Of a DNA stretch of 64,000 bases, positions 15,295-24,955 are shown piece after piece. Below the pieces are notes generated by a model that searched no databases, was not told where the DNA came from, and saw nothing but the letters and a program-made list of their open reading frames with translations. Position 1 is the stretch's first letter. Every line of letters starts with the position of its first letter. A program made the translations under genes and the position numbers. Source of the DNA: FEN-1191 sp036490715 (GTDB lineage Bacteria; Pseudomonadota; Gammaproteobacteria; Steroidobacterales; Steroidobacteraceae); contig DASXDL010000030.1 in assembly GCA_036490715.1 (NCBI GenBank), positions 124,001 to 188,000 of the forward strand. The letters are read 5' to 3'.

Positions 15295-18276
15295 ATGGAT
15301 GATCGGCTGATCCCTGTCGGCAGTCGGGACCCGCATCGATTCATCGTCGGTCGGGCGCGCGAGCTGGAGGTATTCCAGGCGGCATTTGGCCGCATGCTGG
15401 CCGGCCAACGCCAACTGGTACTGATCTCCGGCGAGCCTGGCATCGGCAAAACCCGCTGCGCCGAGGCCCTGGCGGACATCGCCGAGGATCAGGGCTCGCT
15501 GGTGTTATGGGGACGTTGCCACGAAGAGGCCGGCGCACCGCCCTATTGGCCCTGGGTGCAGATTCTGCGTTCGTACGTCGATGCGTCATCGCTCGATGAA
15601 CTGCGTCTCGCCATGGGAGCCTCGGCCAACGATATCGCCGCGTTGGTGCCCGAGCTGGTCGAGATCGCGCATCGCACGCACGCCACGGCGGACACACCCT
15701 GGGAACCTAACGCGGCGCGATTCAGGATCTTCGACGCCGTCCGACAGTTCCTGCACCAGGCCGCGCAGCAAGTTCCCATCACGCTGCTGCTCGACAACCT
15801 GCACTGGGCTGATCAGCCCTCGCTGGTGCTACTGGAGTTCCTGAGTCAGGAGCTACTGCAGAGCCGAATCCTTATCGTCGCCACCTATCGGGACGTCGAT
15901 GCCAGCGCCAAGACACCACTGACGGTCACGCTGGGCGGACTGAGGCGCGATGCGGAGGCCTACCATTTCCATCTGACGGGACTGCCGCAGTCCGCCATTG
16001 GTGAACTGGCCCAGCACCTGTGCTCGGTGAGCTTGACGAGGCCGGCGCTCAACCTGATCTGTCAGCGCACTGACGGCAACCCACTGTTCGCCATCGAGCT
16101 GATCAAGGTTCTGATGGAAGAGAGCGTGGGCGCAGAAATCGCTCCAATCGCTGCGCGGATTCCTTCGGGCGTGTGCGAGGCGATCGGTCGCCGGCTGGTT
16201 CGACTGTCCGATCGCTGTAACGAACTCCTTTGTGTCGCCGCGGTTCATGGTCGCCAGTTCACCGCACGCGAGGTCGCGACCGTTCTGCACGAGGAGGTGC
16301 ATCGCGTGCTCACCGACCTGGAGCCCGCGGTTCAAACCGGTATCGTCGAAGCCAACCTGGCAGCGGGTGGTAGCTACCAATTCACGCACTCGCTGATCCG
16401 CGACACGATCTACGAAGGAATGCCCACGGCCGATCGCCTGCGCTTGCACGGGCGGGCCGGGGATGCGTTGGTGGAGCTGCACGGCGCGCACCTCGAGTAC
16501 GCGCTGACGCGCATCGCCTATCACTACTACGAGTCAGCCGCGCTCGGCAACGCCGAAAAGGCGGTGACTTTTGCCGCGCGCGCTGCCGACAGCGCTGTGC
16601 AAATGTGCGCCTACGAAGAGGCGTTGCTGCACTACGACCGCATCATCCGGATCCTGGAAGAGGCCGGGCAGGTTCAGGATGAACGCCTGGCGCGCGCCTA
16701 CATTCAGAAAGGATCGGCGCTGCTACAGCTGAGCCGCGTCCAGCTATCGATTGAAGTCCTGCTCGAAGCCGTGAACCGAACGCGGGTGCTTGGGCATGTC
16801 GACTCACTGGTGGATGCGCTGATGCTGCTGGCGATGTCTTCGAGGCATCTTGAGCAGCAGCACTTTGTGCCGCTTCTGGATCGCGCGTTGGCGCTGCTGC
16901 CTGTAACAGACTCATTGTCGCGCGCCAAGGTTCTGGCGACGCTGGCATTCGCTCAGCGCAATACGGCCGATCGATTGCGGGTCCGGCAGCTGGTGGATCA
17001 GTCGGTCGCGATGGCCAATCGCAGCAGTGACGCCGCTGCCCGCTGCGCCTGTCATCAGCTGGCGGCGATGGCATTGCGCGGCGACCCGGAAAGCCTGCAG
17101 CGCCGTCAGCTTCTGGGCCAGGATCACATTCGGATTGCCCGCTCGACCGGCAGCTCGGACGTTTTAGCCGATGCCTATCATTGGCAGGCACTGAATTACT
17201 TCGAATCCGGCGAACTGGACGAGCTCGAGGCGCTGCTCGAGCAGTACCAAGCCCTCGGTGCTTGTCGTTTCGGGTTGCATGAATATCAGGTGGCCACTCA
17301 TCGCATAGCGCTGGCCTTGCTGCGCGGCGAATGGACCGGCTTGGAGGAACGTGTCACCGCGATGCTGGAAATCAGCGGTGCCAAAGGGCGGCGCGAGGAC
17401 GCGGAAGGGGTGCATGGGGCGCAAATGTTTGCGCTCAATCGCGACCTGGGCCGCCTGCAGAGCCTCACACCACTGATTCGGGATGTCGTTGCCGGCGCCA
17501 CCGGTCGCATCTGGGCTCCGGGTCTGATGCTCATTTGCGCCGAAACAGGGTTGCTGGCCGAGGCGCGCCGCCTGTTCGAACAGTTTGCCGCTCACGAATT
17601 TCAGACCATCACGCGCGATGACATGTATGTGACTAGCCTGGTGTTCTGCGGCGAGACCTGCTGTGCGCTCGCAGAGGGCGAGCGCGCCGCGACGCTGTAC
17701 CGACTGCTGTTGCCGTATCAGCGGCAAACCGCCAATCATCCGACCGCCGTATGCTTCGGCGCTACCGACCTGTACCTGGCCATGTTGGCCAGTTGCGCCG
17801 ACTGGCCGGATCTGGCGCGCGATCATTTCGAAGTAGCCGTGATGCTGAACCGCTCGATGCGGGCGTGGCCGTCGCTGGCGCGCACGCTATTGCGTTACGG
17901 TGCCTTTCTCATCAAGCAGCCATCGGATACGCAACATCAGCGGGGCCTGCAGTTGCTGCGCGAGGCCGAGGATCTGGCGCGCCGCTTCGAGATGAAGCGT
18001 CTCGCGCTCGATGTCGAAGCGCTGTTGCATGCGCCGGATCCTGCGGTGATGTTTCCAGACCAGCTCACTGCGCGCGAAGTCGATGTCCTGCGTCTGCTGG
18101 CGCTGGGGCGTACCAACAAGGACGTCTCGATGGTGCTTGCGATCAGCCTCAACACCGTTGCCACGCATGTGCGCAACATTTTGAACAAGACCCAATGCGC
18201 CAATCGAACCGAGGCTGCGGCTTACGCCATTCGTCACGGTCTGCACAATTCCGAATCTGCATCCACTGCACGCTAA
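15295..18276 (+). CDS. LuxR-family ATPase regulator (LAL/MalT-like)
   Basis: A 993-residue regulator. An AAA/STAND-type ATPase domain opens with FIVGRARELEVFQAAF and has Walker A SGEPGIGKTR (about residue 48) and Walker B LLLDNLHWAD (about 165). A long alpha-helical TPR-like middle follows. The C-terminal LuxR HTH begins LTAREVDVLRLLALGRTNKD and ends near NRTEAAAYAIRHGL. Such LAL proteins bind an inducer in the helical region and activate transcription when ATP is bound. The gene just downstream, 17 bases away, is its likely operon mate. Inducer unknown. Confidence 0.92.
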   Translation: MDDRLIPVGSRDPHRFIVGRARELEVFQAAFGRMLAGQRQLVLISGEPGIGKTRCAEALADIAEDQGSLVLWGRCHEEAGAPPYWPWVQILRSYVDASSLDELRLAMGASANDIAALVPELVEIAHRTHATADTPWEPNAARFRIFDAVRQFLHQAAQQVPITLLLDNLHWADQPSLVLLEFLSQELLQSRILIVATYRDVDASAKTPLTVTLGGLRRDAEAYHFHLTGLPQSAIGELAQHLCSVSLTRPALNLICQRTDGNPLFAIELIKVLMEESVGAEIAPIAARIPSGVCEAIGRRLVRLSDRCNELLCVAAVHGRQFTAREVATVLHEEVHRVLTDLEPAVQTGIVEANLAAGGSYQFTHSLIRDTIYEGMPTADRLRLHGRAGDALVELHGAHLEYALTRIAYHYYESAALGNAEKAVTFAARAADSAVQMCAYEEALLHYDRIIRILEEAGQVQDERLARAYIQKGSALLQLSRVQLSIEVLLEAVNRTRVLGHVDSLVDALMLLAMSSRHLEQQHFVPLLDRALALLPVTDSLSRAKVLATLAFAQRNTADRLRVRQLVDQSVAMANRSSDAAARCACHQLAAMALRGDPESLQRRQLLGQDHIRIARSTGSSDVLADAYHWQALNYFESGELDELEALLEQYQALGACRFGLHEYQVATHRIALALLRGEWTGLEERVTAMLEISGAKGRREDAEGVHGAQMFALNRDLGRLQSLTPLIRDVVAGATGRIWAPGLMLICAETGLLAEARRLFEQFAAHEFQTITRDDMYVTSLVFCGETCCALAEGERAATLYRLLLPYQRQTANHPTAVCFGATDLYLAMLASCADWPDLARDHFEVAVMLNRSMRAWPSLARTLLRYGAFLIKQPSDTQHQRGLQLLREAEDLARRFEMKRLALDVEALLHAPDPAVMFPDQLTAREVDVLRLLALGRTNKDVSMVLAISLNTVATHVRNILNKTQCANRTEAAAYAIRHGLHNSESASTAR

Positions 18277-18292
18277 CTTCAGGGAGAACGTC

Positions 18293-18559
18293 ATGCCGCT
18301 CTTTATGATCGAAAGAAACTTTGCCGAAAAATTCAATGCCAGCAAAGCCGACTATGCGGCCGTGGTCGCGATCAACGACCAAGCCGGCGTCAAATGGTTG
18401 TACTCGTTCCTGTCAGCCGACAAGCGCAAAACCTATTGCCTGTACGAGGCCAAGAGCGGTGATGCGATCCGCGAGGCGGCCCGGCGCGCGGGCCTGCCGG
18501 CGGACGTCGTCATCGAGCTGGCGGAGGAACTGCGGCCGGAGTTGCTGCTGGCCTCCTGA
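18293..18559 (+). CDS. DUF4242-like small protein
   Basis: An 88-residue protein beginning MPLFMIERNFAEKF, with GVKWLYSFLSADKRKTYCLYEAKSGDAIREAARRAGLPAD, which matches the ferredoxin-like DUF4242 family (nickel-binding SCO4226 type). The RNF, YSF and CLYEA segments are the usual landmarks. GGGAG precedes the ATG. It follows the LuxR-type regulator closely and is probably controlled or cotranscribed with it. Biological role unknown. Confidence 0.82.
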   Translation: MPLFMIERNFAEKFNASKADYAAVVAINDQAGVKWLYSFLSADKRKTYCLYEAKSGDAIREAARRAGLPADVVIELAEELRPELLLAS

Positions 18560-18561
18560 GA

Positions 18562-18712
18562 GAGGCAGAGCGGGGCGGCGTGAATCGTACGCTGGCGACA
18601 CCAACCGCCAGCAGAGCTCCGGCGAATTGCGCATAGATGAAGGCCGGCACGTCGACGGGTCGAATGCCGGAAAAGGTATCGCTGAGCGAGCGAGCCACCG
18701 TGCGTAGCCACG
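18562..18712 (-). pseudogene. Aquaporin/MIP C-terminal remnant
   Basis: The minus strand encodes TVARSLSDTFSGIRPVDVPA followed by FIYAQFAGALLAVGVAS, typical of the last extracellular loop and final helix of MIP-family channels (usual form: AVTIARSLSDTFAGI). The first five helices and both NPA boxes are missing, and the fragment joins directly onto the acetyltransferase remnant. Such aquaporins often accompany arsenic resistance genes. Confidence 0.55.
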
Positions 18713-18945
18713 GCGTTGATAAGAGGGAGCGACGACCAACGAGCGCAGCAACCGTGCCTCGGTGCCGGTGCCTTCCAGAGCCACTGCCCCGCCGATGTCG
18801 CCGTTCAGATCGAGCACCCATACCGCGAACGATGCGCGATCGGCGAAAAGTCCGCCGTCGGCAAGGAGGCCGCTGTGAGCAGTGCGATGAGTGATGGCAA
18901 GTCTGCAAGTCGACTGCGCCGGATCGAGTGCTGCGCCGCGCTCAT
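18700..18945 (-). pseudogene. Frameshifted ArsN2-like GNAT acetyltransferase
   Basis: From ATG 18945 the minus strand reads MSAAQHSIRRSRLADLPSLI then ALLTAASLPTADFSPIAHR and runs to a stop. Inserting one base after AHR continues FAVWVLDLNGDIGGAVALEG, then LLRSLVVAPSYQRRGYA, the acetyl-CoA-binding core of GNAT proteins and close in layout to arsenic-linked ArsN2. The C-terminal third is missing at the join with the aquaporin fragment. Two independent lesions make it non-functional. Confidence 0.6.
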
Positions 18946-18960
18946 CGGCTGCGGCCCCAA

Positions 18961-19212
18961 AGAAAGGCCCCGGAGTCCGCAGTCAGGGGATGGACTACCG
19001 GGGCCAGAGCGACTCGACGCGGGTCTCTACGCGTCGAATCCTTGCCCGCTTTAGGGAGGGAAGCGGGGAGTGCGATGCACTCAATAGGTTGGTCAGCCCC
19101 GGGCCGCGGAAGTTTCGTATCGAATGTGAAATATTATTTACATTCAAATCAAGCGCCTGGGTGCCGGCGGTGCAGAGCGCGGCCGCCTTTGGCGGCTTAA
19201 GCCGGACGGCGG
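18961..19212. other. Non-coding stretch with AT-rich near-palindrome
   Basis: No coding sequence is supported here. Bases 19122-19145 form an AT-rich near-palindrome (GAATGT...ACATTC with 12 bases between), unusual against the high-GC background. A short GCCGCC-TTT-GGCGGC hairpin near 19184-19198 lies just past the 3' end of the oxygenase gene and may terminate it. Confidence 0.4.
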
Positions 19213-19833
19213 TCAGACCGCGGCCAGCTTGGCGTTGAAGGCGACGCAGATACGCTCGCCCGGCCCCCGAAAGGCAGTTACCGAGTGCTCCAGCCAGCTC
19301 GGGAACAGGATCATGTCGCCGGGTACCGGACTCTGGCGGCGCCGGGTGATCTGGCGCGGCAGCTGGTTCATGTTGGCGCGCGGCCGCGGATCGTAAAAGC
19401 AGATCTTGCCGCCATCGCCTGCATCGAGCGCGCTCGGTGGCGCGGCCACGTAATAGACACCACTGATGTTGGCATACGGATGCACATGGACGCCCTGCGT
19501 GTTGCCTTCGCGCAGGATCGCGCCCCAGCCCCAGAACACGAAGTCCAGTCGGGATGGCCGCGCCGAGCATTCCTGCTCGACCAGGGTGCGGGCATAGGAC
19601 TGCACCGCCGTCGTCATATGTTGCTTCAATACATTCAGCGCCGGGTGATCGCGCTTCAGAAACTCGGTGTTGGTCTGAAAGCCGCCCTCGTTGGTGCTGC
19701 CATCGACCGCATTGGGTTCGCTCTCCTCGATGCTCATGATGAACGCGGCGAGCTGCCGGTTGGTCTCCTCCATTCCGGGAATGTGGCGATGGAGCAGCGA
19801 GGTCGGGTAGAGACTGACGAGATTGTCGGCCAT
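19213..19833 (-). CDS. TIGR02466-like putative 2OG-Fe(II) oxygenase
   Basis: A 206-residue protein. The iron-site region is GVHVHPYANISGVYYV, the distal ligand lies in FPSWLEHSVTAF and the 2-oxoglutarate-binding Arg is likely in GERICVAFN. The overall pattern, including FPTxL-like LYPTSLLHRHIPG at the start, fits the TIGR02466 family of small hydroxylases of unknown substrate. It starts 4 bases after the polA stop and is probably cotranscribed. Confidence 0.85.
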   Translation of the reverse strand: MADNLVSLYPTSLLHRHIPGMEETNRQLAAFIMSIEESEPNAVDGSTNEGGFQTNTEFLKRDHPALNVLKQHMTTAVQSYARTLVEQECSARPSRLDFVFWGWGAILREGNTQGVHVHPYANISGVYYVAAPPSALDAGDGGKICFYDPRPRANMNQLPRQITRRRQSPVPGDMILFPSWLEHSVTAFRGPGERICVAFNAKLAAV

Positions 19834-19837
19834 GACG

Positions 19838-22648
19838 TTAGTGGGCCTCGTCCCAGTTCAGTCCGCTGCCGACTTCGACTTTCAGCGGCACATTGAGCTG
19901 CGCGGCCGCGCTCATGCGCTCGCCGACCTCGCGCGCGGCCTGGTCAACGAAATCCTCGCGCACCTCCAGCACCAGCTCGTCATGCACCTGCATCAAAAGC
20001 TTGGCTGGCACGTCGTCACGGGCGCACCAGAGGTCGATCGCAATCATGGCACGCTTGATGATGTCGGCCGCGGTGCCCTGCATCGGCGCATTGATCGCGC
20101 TGCGCTCGGCATACTGCTGCATCGGGCGATTGCGTGAATTAATGTCTGGCAGGTACAGACGGCGCCCGAATACGGTCTCGACATAGCCGTCACGCCGGGC
20201 CTGCGCGCGCGTGGAGTCCATATAGTTGCGCACGCCCGGGTAGCGGGCAAAGTACAGATCGACGTACTTTTGCGCCTCGCTGCGCGGCAGTCCGAGCTGC
20301 CGCGACAGGCCGAAGGCCGACATGCCGTAGATCAGTCCAAAGTTGATTGCCTTGGCCGAGCGGCGCTGGTCGCTCGAGACCTGCTCAAGTTCGGTACCGA
20401 AAACCTCGGCGGCGGTCGCCTGGTGAACGTCGCGGTCTTCGGCGAAGGCGCGCAGCAAGCCTTCGTCCCCCGACAGGTGCGCCATGATGCGCAGCTCGAT
20501 CTGCGAGTAGTCGGCGGCCAGCAGGCGGTAGCCGGGCGGGGCGATGAAGGCCTGACGGATACGCCGGCCTTCCGCTCGACGGATCGGGATGTTCTGCAGG
20601 TTGGGATCGGTGGACGAGAGCCGCCCGGTGGCGGCGACCGCCTGGTGATACGAGGTGTGTACGCGCTGGCTGTCGGCGTTGACCTGCTCGGGCAGGCGCT
20701 CGGTGTAGGTCGAACGCAGCTTAGCGAAGCCGCGGTACTCCAGGATCAGTTTCGGCAGCGGATAGTCCGCGGCCAGTTCCTCGAGCACGTCCTCGGCCGT
20801 GGACGGCGTGCCGCTCGGGGTCTTGCGCAGCACCGGGAGCTGCTGCTTCTCGAACAGGATCTGCTGCAGCTGCTTGGGCGACTCCAGGTTAAACGGTGCG
20901 CCGGCCTGCTGGTGCGCGAGCACTTCGATCTCGCGCATGCGCCCCGCCAGCTCGGCGCTCTGCGCCGCCAGCATCGCGCGATCGATCAGCACGCCGTGGC
21001 GCTCCATACGCTGCAGCACCGGAATCAGCGGCAGCTCGATCTCCTGGTAGACTCGCGCCAGGGTCGGGATCTGCTGCAGTTGCGGCCACAGCACGCCGTG
21101 CAGCCGCCGGGTGACATCGGCGTCCTCGGCGGCGTATTCGGCCGCGCACTCGATGCTGCACTGATTGATGCCGATCTGCTTGGCACCCTTGCCGCAGACG
21201 TCTTCGAATTTAATGGTGCGCAGGCCGAGGAAACGCTCGGCCATCGAGTCCATGTCATGGCGGGTCGCGGTGCTGTTGAGCACGTACGACTCGAGCATGG
21301 TGTCGTGCTGCTGGCCGCGCAGCTCGATGCCGTAATTCTGCAGCACGTGCATGTCGAATTTCAGGTGCTGCCCGAGCTTGCCGTGCGTCGGGTCCTCGAG
21401 CAGCGGCCGCAGTGCCGCCAGCACCCGCGCACGATCCAGCTGCGGCGGCGCATCCAGATAGTCGTGCGCCAGCGGCACGTAGGCGGCGTGTCCGGGTTCG
21501 ACGCAGAACGACAGCCCGACGATCTCAGTGGTCATGTAGTCGAGGCTGGTGGTCTCGGTATCGAACGCGAACAGTGGCGCAGCTCGCAGCGTCTCAAGCC
21601 AACGCGTGAAGCTGTCCCAGTCCAGGATGGTGTCGTAGTGGCGCGGCACGCTGGCCAGCGCCGCGGCGTGCGGATCGGTCGGCTTCGGCAGCTCGATCGT
21701 CGCCGCGGCCGCCGTCGGGGCGGGCGCGGCCGGTGCTGCACTGGTCGCGGCCAGAGTCAACGTCGCGGCAGGATTGCCGGCAGCGGCCGCGGTTTCCAGC
21801 TGCTGCAGCAGCGAGCGCAGCTCGAGCCGCCGATACAACTCGCGCAGGCGCGTGGTGTCGGCCGCGCGACGTACCAGACCGGTGTCGGACAGCGGTACAT
21901 CGAGGTCGGTGCGAATGGTCGCCAGCTGGCGCGACAGCGCCAGCGTGCTCAGGCCGGCGCGCAGATTCTCGCCGACTTTGCCCTCGATGTCGGCGGCGCT
22001 GGCTAGTAGGTGCTCCAGAGTGCCGTACTTGCCGAGCCACTTGGCCGCAGTCTTGGGGCCGACCTTGTCGATGCCCGGGATATTGTCGGAGCTGTCGCCT
22101 ACCAGCGCCAAATAATCGATGATCTGCTCGGGAAACACGTCGAACTTGGCCTTGACGCCGGCGCGGTCGAGCACGCTGTTGCTCATGGTGTTGACCAGCG
22201 TGATGCGCTCGCCCACCAGCTGCGCCATGTCCTTGTCGCTGGTCGAGATCAGCACCTGCTCACCGGCGCTGGCGGCGCGGCAGGCCAGCGTACCGATGAC
22301 ATCGTCGGCCTCGACGCCGCCGATGCGTAGCACCGGCAGCCCCATGCCGTCCACCGCCTCGCACAGCGGCTCGATCTGGGCGCGCAGGTCATCCGGCATC
22401 GGCGGGCGGTTCGCCTTGTATTCGGCGAACAGATCGTCGCGGAAGGTCTTGCCCGGCGCGTCGAACACCACCGCAATGTGTGGCGGTTCGAACTCGCGCA
22501 GGAACTTGTTGAGCATCGCCAGCACGCCGTGCACGGCACCGGTCGGAACGCCGGCGGAATTGGTCAGCGGCGGCAACGCATGGAAGGCCCTATATAGATA
22601 AGAGGAGCCGTCGATCAGCACCAGGTCCGGTTGGGTGGGCAGGGGCAT
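19838..22648 (-). CDS. polA: DNA polymerase I
   Basis: A 936-residue enzyme with three domains in order: 5'-3' exonuclease (LVLIDGSSYLYRAFHALPPL, then GVEADDVIGTLA and GDSSDNIPGIDKVGPKTA), an Ala/Pro-rich linker and 3'-5' exonuclease (FAFDTETTSLDYM), and polymerase (LLAADYSQIELRIMAHLSGD, the O-helix RRSAKAINFGLIYGMSAFGL and the palm MQVHDELVLEV). All catalytic acids appear present, including the proofreading Asp/Glu. ATG 22648 starts the protein at MPLPTQPDLVLID; an upstream ATG at 22687 is less likely. Confidence 0.97.
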   Translation of the reverse strand: MPLPTQPDLVLIDGSSYLYRAFHALPPLTNSAGVPTGAVHGVLAMLNKFLREFEPPHIAVVFDAPGKTFRDDLFAEYKANRPPMPDDLRAQIEPLCEAVDGMGLPVLRIGGVEADDVIGTLACRAASAGEQVLISTSDKDMAQLVGERITLVNTMSNSVLDRAGVKAKFDVFPEQIIDYLALVGDSSDNIPGIDKVGPKTAAKWLGKYGTLEHLLASAADIEGKVGENLRAGLSTLALSRQLATIRTDLDVPLSDTGLVRRAADTTRLRELYRRLELRSLLQQLETAAAAGNPAATLTLAATSAAPAAPAPTAAAATIELPKPTDPHAAALASVPRHYDTILDWDSFTRWLETLRAAPLFAFDTETTSLDYMTTEIVGLSFCVEPGHAAYVPLAHDYLDAPPQLDRARVLAALRPLLEDPTHGKLGQHLKFDMHVLQNYGIELRGQQHDTMLESYVLNSTATRHDMDSMAERFLGLRTIKFEDVCGKGAKQIGINQCSIECAAEYAAEDADVTRRLHGVLWPQLQQIPTLARVYQEIELPLIPVLQRMERHGVLIDRAMLAAQSAELAGRMREIEVLAHQQAGAPFNLESPKQLQQILFEKQQLPVLRKTPSGTPSTAEDVLEELAADYPLPKLILEYRGFAKLRSTYTERLPEQVNADSQRVHTSYHQAVAATGRLSSTDPNLQNIPIRRAEGRRIRQAFIAPPGYRLLAADYSQIELRIMAHLSGDEGLLRAFAEDRDVHQATAAEVFGTELEQVSSDQRRSAKAINFGLIYGMSAFGLSRQLGLPRSEAQKYVDLYFARYPGVRNYMDSTRAQARRDGYVETVFGRRLYLPDINSRNRPMQQYAERSAINAPMQGTAADIIKRAMIAIDLWCARDDVPAKLLMQVHDELVLEVREDFVDQAAREVGERMSAAAQLNVPLKVEVGSGLNWDEAH

Positions 22649-22711
22649 AGGGGGTGCAACGATAAGCCAGCGCGTGCCATGACGCACGCGCGCGAGCGCG
22701 CCATCCGGTCG

Positions 22712-23518
22712 TTACGGCGGCAGGCGCGCGAACACCGCTTCGGCCGACGCCGGCGGCGTCACACCGAATACCCGGTCGAGCACCTCGCCCAGCTCCTGTG
22801 CGCTCGCGAGCGTACGCTCTTGCAGCGTGCCATCGTGGCGACGCTCGGTCAGGTGCCTGTTCGATAACTGGAAGCGCGCTGCTGCAGTCAGGCGCTGCAC
22901 CAGCAGCGATTGGGTCAGCCAGGTCTGCGGGCTGGTCGAGGTCCACCAGTTGGCGACCTCGAAGTCGGCCGGCACCTGCGGCTCGGTACTGAGAAGATAA
23001 ATCGGCTGCCAGCCCGACGGCAGCAGCGTGGCCAGCTCGAAATAGCCACCAGCGCCCGACAGGCGGTAGGTCGCGGTCGGGCTGCGCTGCTCTATATCGG
23101 GCTGCAGTCGCAGCGGCGCATCCAGCAGGTGACCGAAGCCGACATCGGCGATCCACGGCCCATCGGCTAAATCCACCATCAGCAGCATGTGGGTGCGCGC
23201 GCCGAGTGGCCGGTGCAACGCATTCCAGCGCACCCGGGCCGACAGGCTGGTGACCGAGAACCCCAGCGCCTCGAGCGCACCCCGAAGCAGCGTGTTGTGT
23301 TCGAAGCAGTAGCCACCGCGCCGGCTGCCCACGAGCTTAGCCTGCAGAGCGCTGAGGTCGAGCGACACCGGGCGGCCGAGCAGCGGATCCAGATTCTCAA
23401 ACGGGATCGCATCGACATGACGCCGATGGATGGCTTCGAGCGTGCTTAGATCGGCCGCGGCCGCGCCGCGGTGGCCGATGCGATCAAGGTAGGCCTGCAG
23501 ATTGAAGTTGACGGTCAT
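22712..23518 (-). CDS. Arylamine N-acetyltransferase
   Basis: A 268-residue enzyme of the NAT/NhoA family. The catalytic cysteine is in RRGGYCFEHN; the His and Asp of the triad are in the regions LGARTHMLLMV and WIADVGFG. It transfers acetyl from acetyl-CoA to arylamines and hydrazines, or acts on a related amide in secondary metabolism. It precedes polA by 63 bases on the same strand. Cytoplasmic. Confidence 0.92.
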   Translation of the reverse strand: MTVNFNLQAYLDRIGHRGAAAADLSTLEAIHRRHVDAIPFENLDPLLGRPVSLDLSALQAKLVGSRRGGYCFEHNTLLRGALEALGFSVTSLSARVRWNALHRPLGARTHMLLMVDLADGPWIADVGFGHLLDAPLRLQPDIEQRSPTATYRLSGAGGYFELATLLPSGWQPIYLLSTEPQVPADFEVANWWTSTSPQTWLTQSLLVQRLTAAARFQLSNRHLTERRHDGTLQERTLASAQELGEVLDRVFGVTPPASAEAVFARLPP

Positions 23519-23566
23519 TGGGCGATGCTACTATTGATGTTCGCACGATGCCGTGGGCCGTCCATA

Positions 23567-24955
23567 ATGGGAAGTGATCCGCCAACCGGAGCGTACCGAC
23601 CCAGGCGACGCGTGTCGTTCCCGCTGCGGCTGAAGTTCAGTGCTGTGTCGTGGCGTGATCTGGCCGAGACGCTCGGACCGATCGTAATCATCAGCGCCAT
23701 CGCGATCCTGGTGGCACTGCATTTCGTGCGGCCGGCGCCGCCGCATACCCTGACGATCAGCAGCGGCCCCAAATCCAGCACCTTCGAATCGATCGCGCAG
23801 CAGTACCGCAAGATCCTGGGGCGCAACGGCATCACCCTCAAGATCGTCAATTCCCAGGGTTCGCTCGACAATATGAACCGGCTGGTCGACCCGACGTCGG
23901 GAGTCGACATCGCGCTGGTGCAGTCGGGCATCACCCCCAGCAACGACAGCGCGGATACCAGCAGCATCGTCTCGCTCGGCTCGATGTTCTTCGAGCCGTT
24001 GACGATTTTCTATCGCGCTGCCAAGCCGATGCAGCGGCTGTCGGAACTGCAGGGCAAGCGCATCGCCGTCGGCCCGGATGGCAGCGGCACCCGCGCGCTG
24101 TCGCTGGCGCTACTGAAGGCCAACGAGATCGAGCCGCACGGGGCGACCCAGCTGCTGAGCCTCGAGGGACAGTCGGCCACCGGCGCGCTGCTGCACGATC
24201 AGGTGGATGCGATCTTTTTGACCGGCGATTCGGCCTCACCGGTCTACATCCGCGAGCTGCTACATGCCGGCGGCATTCGCCTGTTCGACTTCTCGCAGGC
24301 CGATGCCTACGAGCGCCGATTTCCGTATCTCAGCAAGCTGATGATTCCGGCCGGCGCGTTCGACCTGGGCGAGAACCTGCCACCCGCGCCGGTCGCCATG
24401 CTGGCACCGACGGTCGAGCTATTGGCGCACGACGATCTGCATCCGGCGCTGTCGGATCTGCTGATCGATGCGGCCACCCAGGTGCACGGGCACGCCTCGC
24501 TGCTGCAAGCCGCGGGACAGTTTCCCAGCCCGGTCGTGCACGCCTACCCGATCAGCACCGAGGCCTCTCGCTATTACAAGTCCGGCAATCGCAGCTTCGC
24601 CTACCGCTACCTGCCGTTCTGGCTCGCGAGCCTGGTGAACCGCACGGTGGTGGTGCTGGTGCCAATCCTGGTGGTGGTGATTCCCGGCCTGCGCTTTCTG
24701 CCGCAGCTCTACAGCTGGCGCATCAACTCGCGCATTCACCGTCGCTACGGCGAACTGATGGCCCTGGAGCGCGAGGCGCTCGGCGAGCTGACCGATCAGC
24801 GGCGCGCGGCACTGCTGGACCGGCTGGCCGAGATCGAAAAATCGGTGATCTCGCGGCGCATGCCCGGCTCGCACGCCAATCAGCTGTACGTGCTGCGCGA
24901 GCACATCGCGCTGGCGCGCGAGTACTTAAGCCGGGTTGGGTTGCCCGAGCGCTAG
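23567..24955 (+). CDS. TAXI-family solute-binding protein, membrane-anchored
   Basis: About 462 residues. An N-terminal helix (GPIVIISAIAILVALHFV) is followed by a periplasmic binding domain beginning HTLTISSGPKSSTFESIAQQY and holding DIALVQSGI and VGPDGSGTRALSLALL, as in TAXI TRAP-associated receptors. A second helix (TVVVLVPILVVVIPGL) and a cytoplasmic helical tail close the protein. No TRAP permease is adjacent, so it may sense rather than transport. The start is uncertain; ATG 23528 is an alternative. Its stop shares CTAG with the convergent lipoprotein gene. Confidence 0.85.
   Translation: MGSDPPTGAYRPRRRVSFPLRLKFSAVSWRDLAETLGPIVIISAIAILVALHFVRPAPPHTLTISSGPKSSTFESIAQQYRKILGRNGITLKIVNSQGSLDNMNRLVDPTSGVDIALVQSGITPSNDSADTSSIVSLGSMFFEPLTIFYRAAKPMQRLSELQGKRIAVGPDGSGTRALSLALLKANEIEPHGATQLLSLEGQSATGALLHDQVDAIFLTGDSASPVYIRELLHAGGIRLFDFSQADAYERRFPYLSKLMIPAGAFDLGENLPPAPVAMLAPTVELLAHDDLHPALSDLLIDAATQVHGHASLLQAAGQFPSPVVHAYPISTEASRYYKSGNRSFAYRYLPFWLASLVNRTVVVLVPILVVVIPGLRFLPQLYSWRINSRIHRRYGELMALEREALGELTDQRRAALLDRLAEIEKSVISRRMPGSHANQLYVLREHIALAREYLSRVGLPER

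Noticed and set aside
20270..22006. A 578-residue plus-strand open frame
   Set aside because: It is fully antisense to polA, Gln/Arg/Gly-rich in the way GC-rich shadow frames are, and has no recognisable domain.
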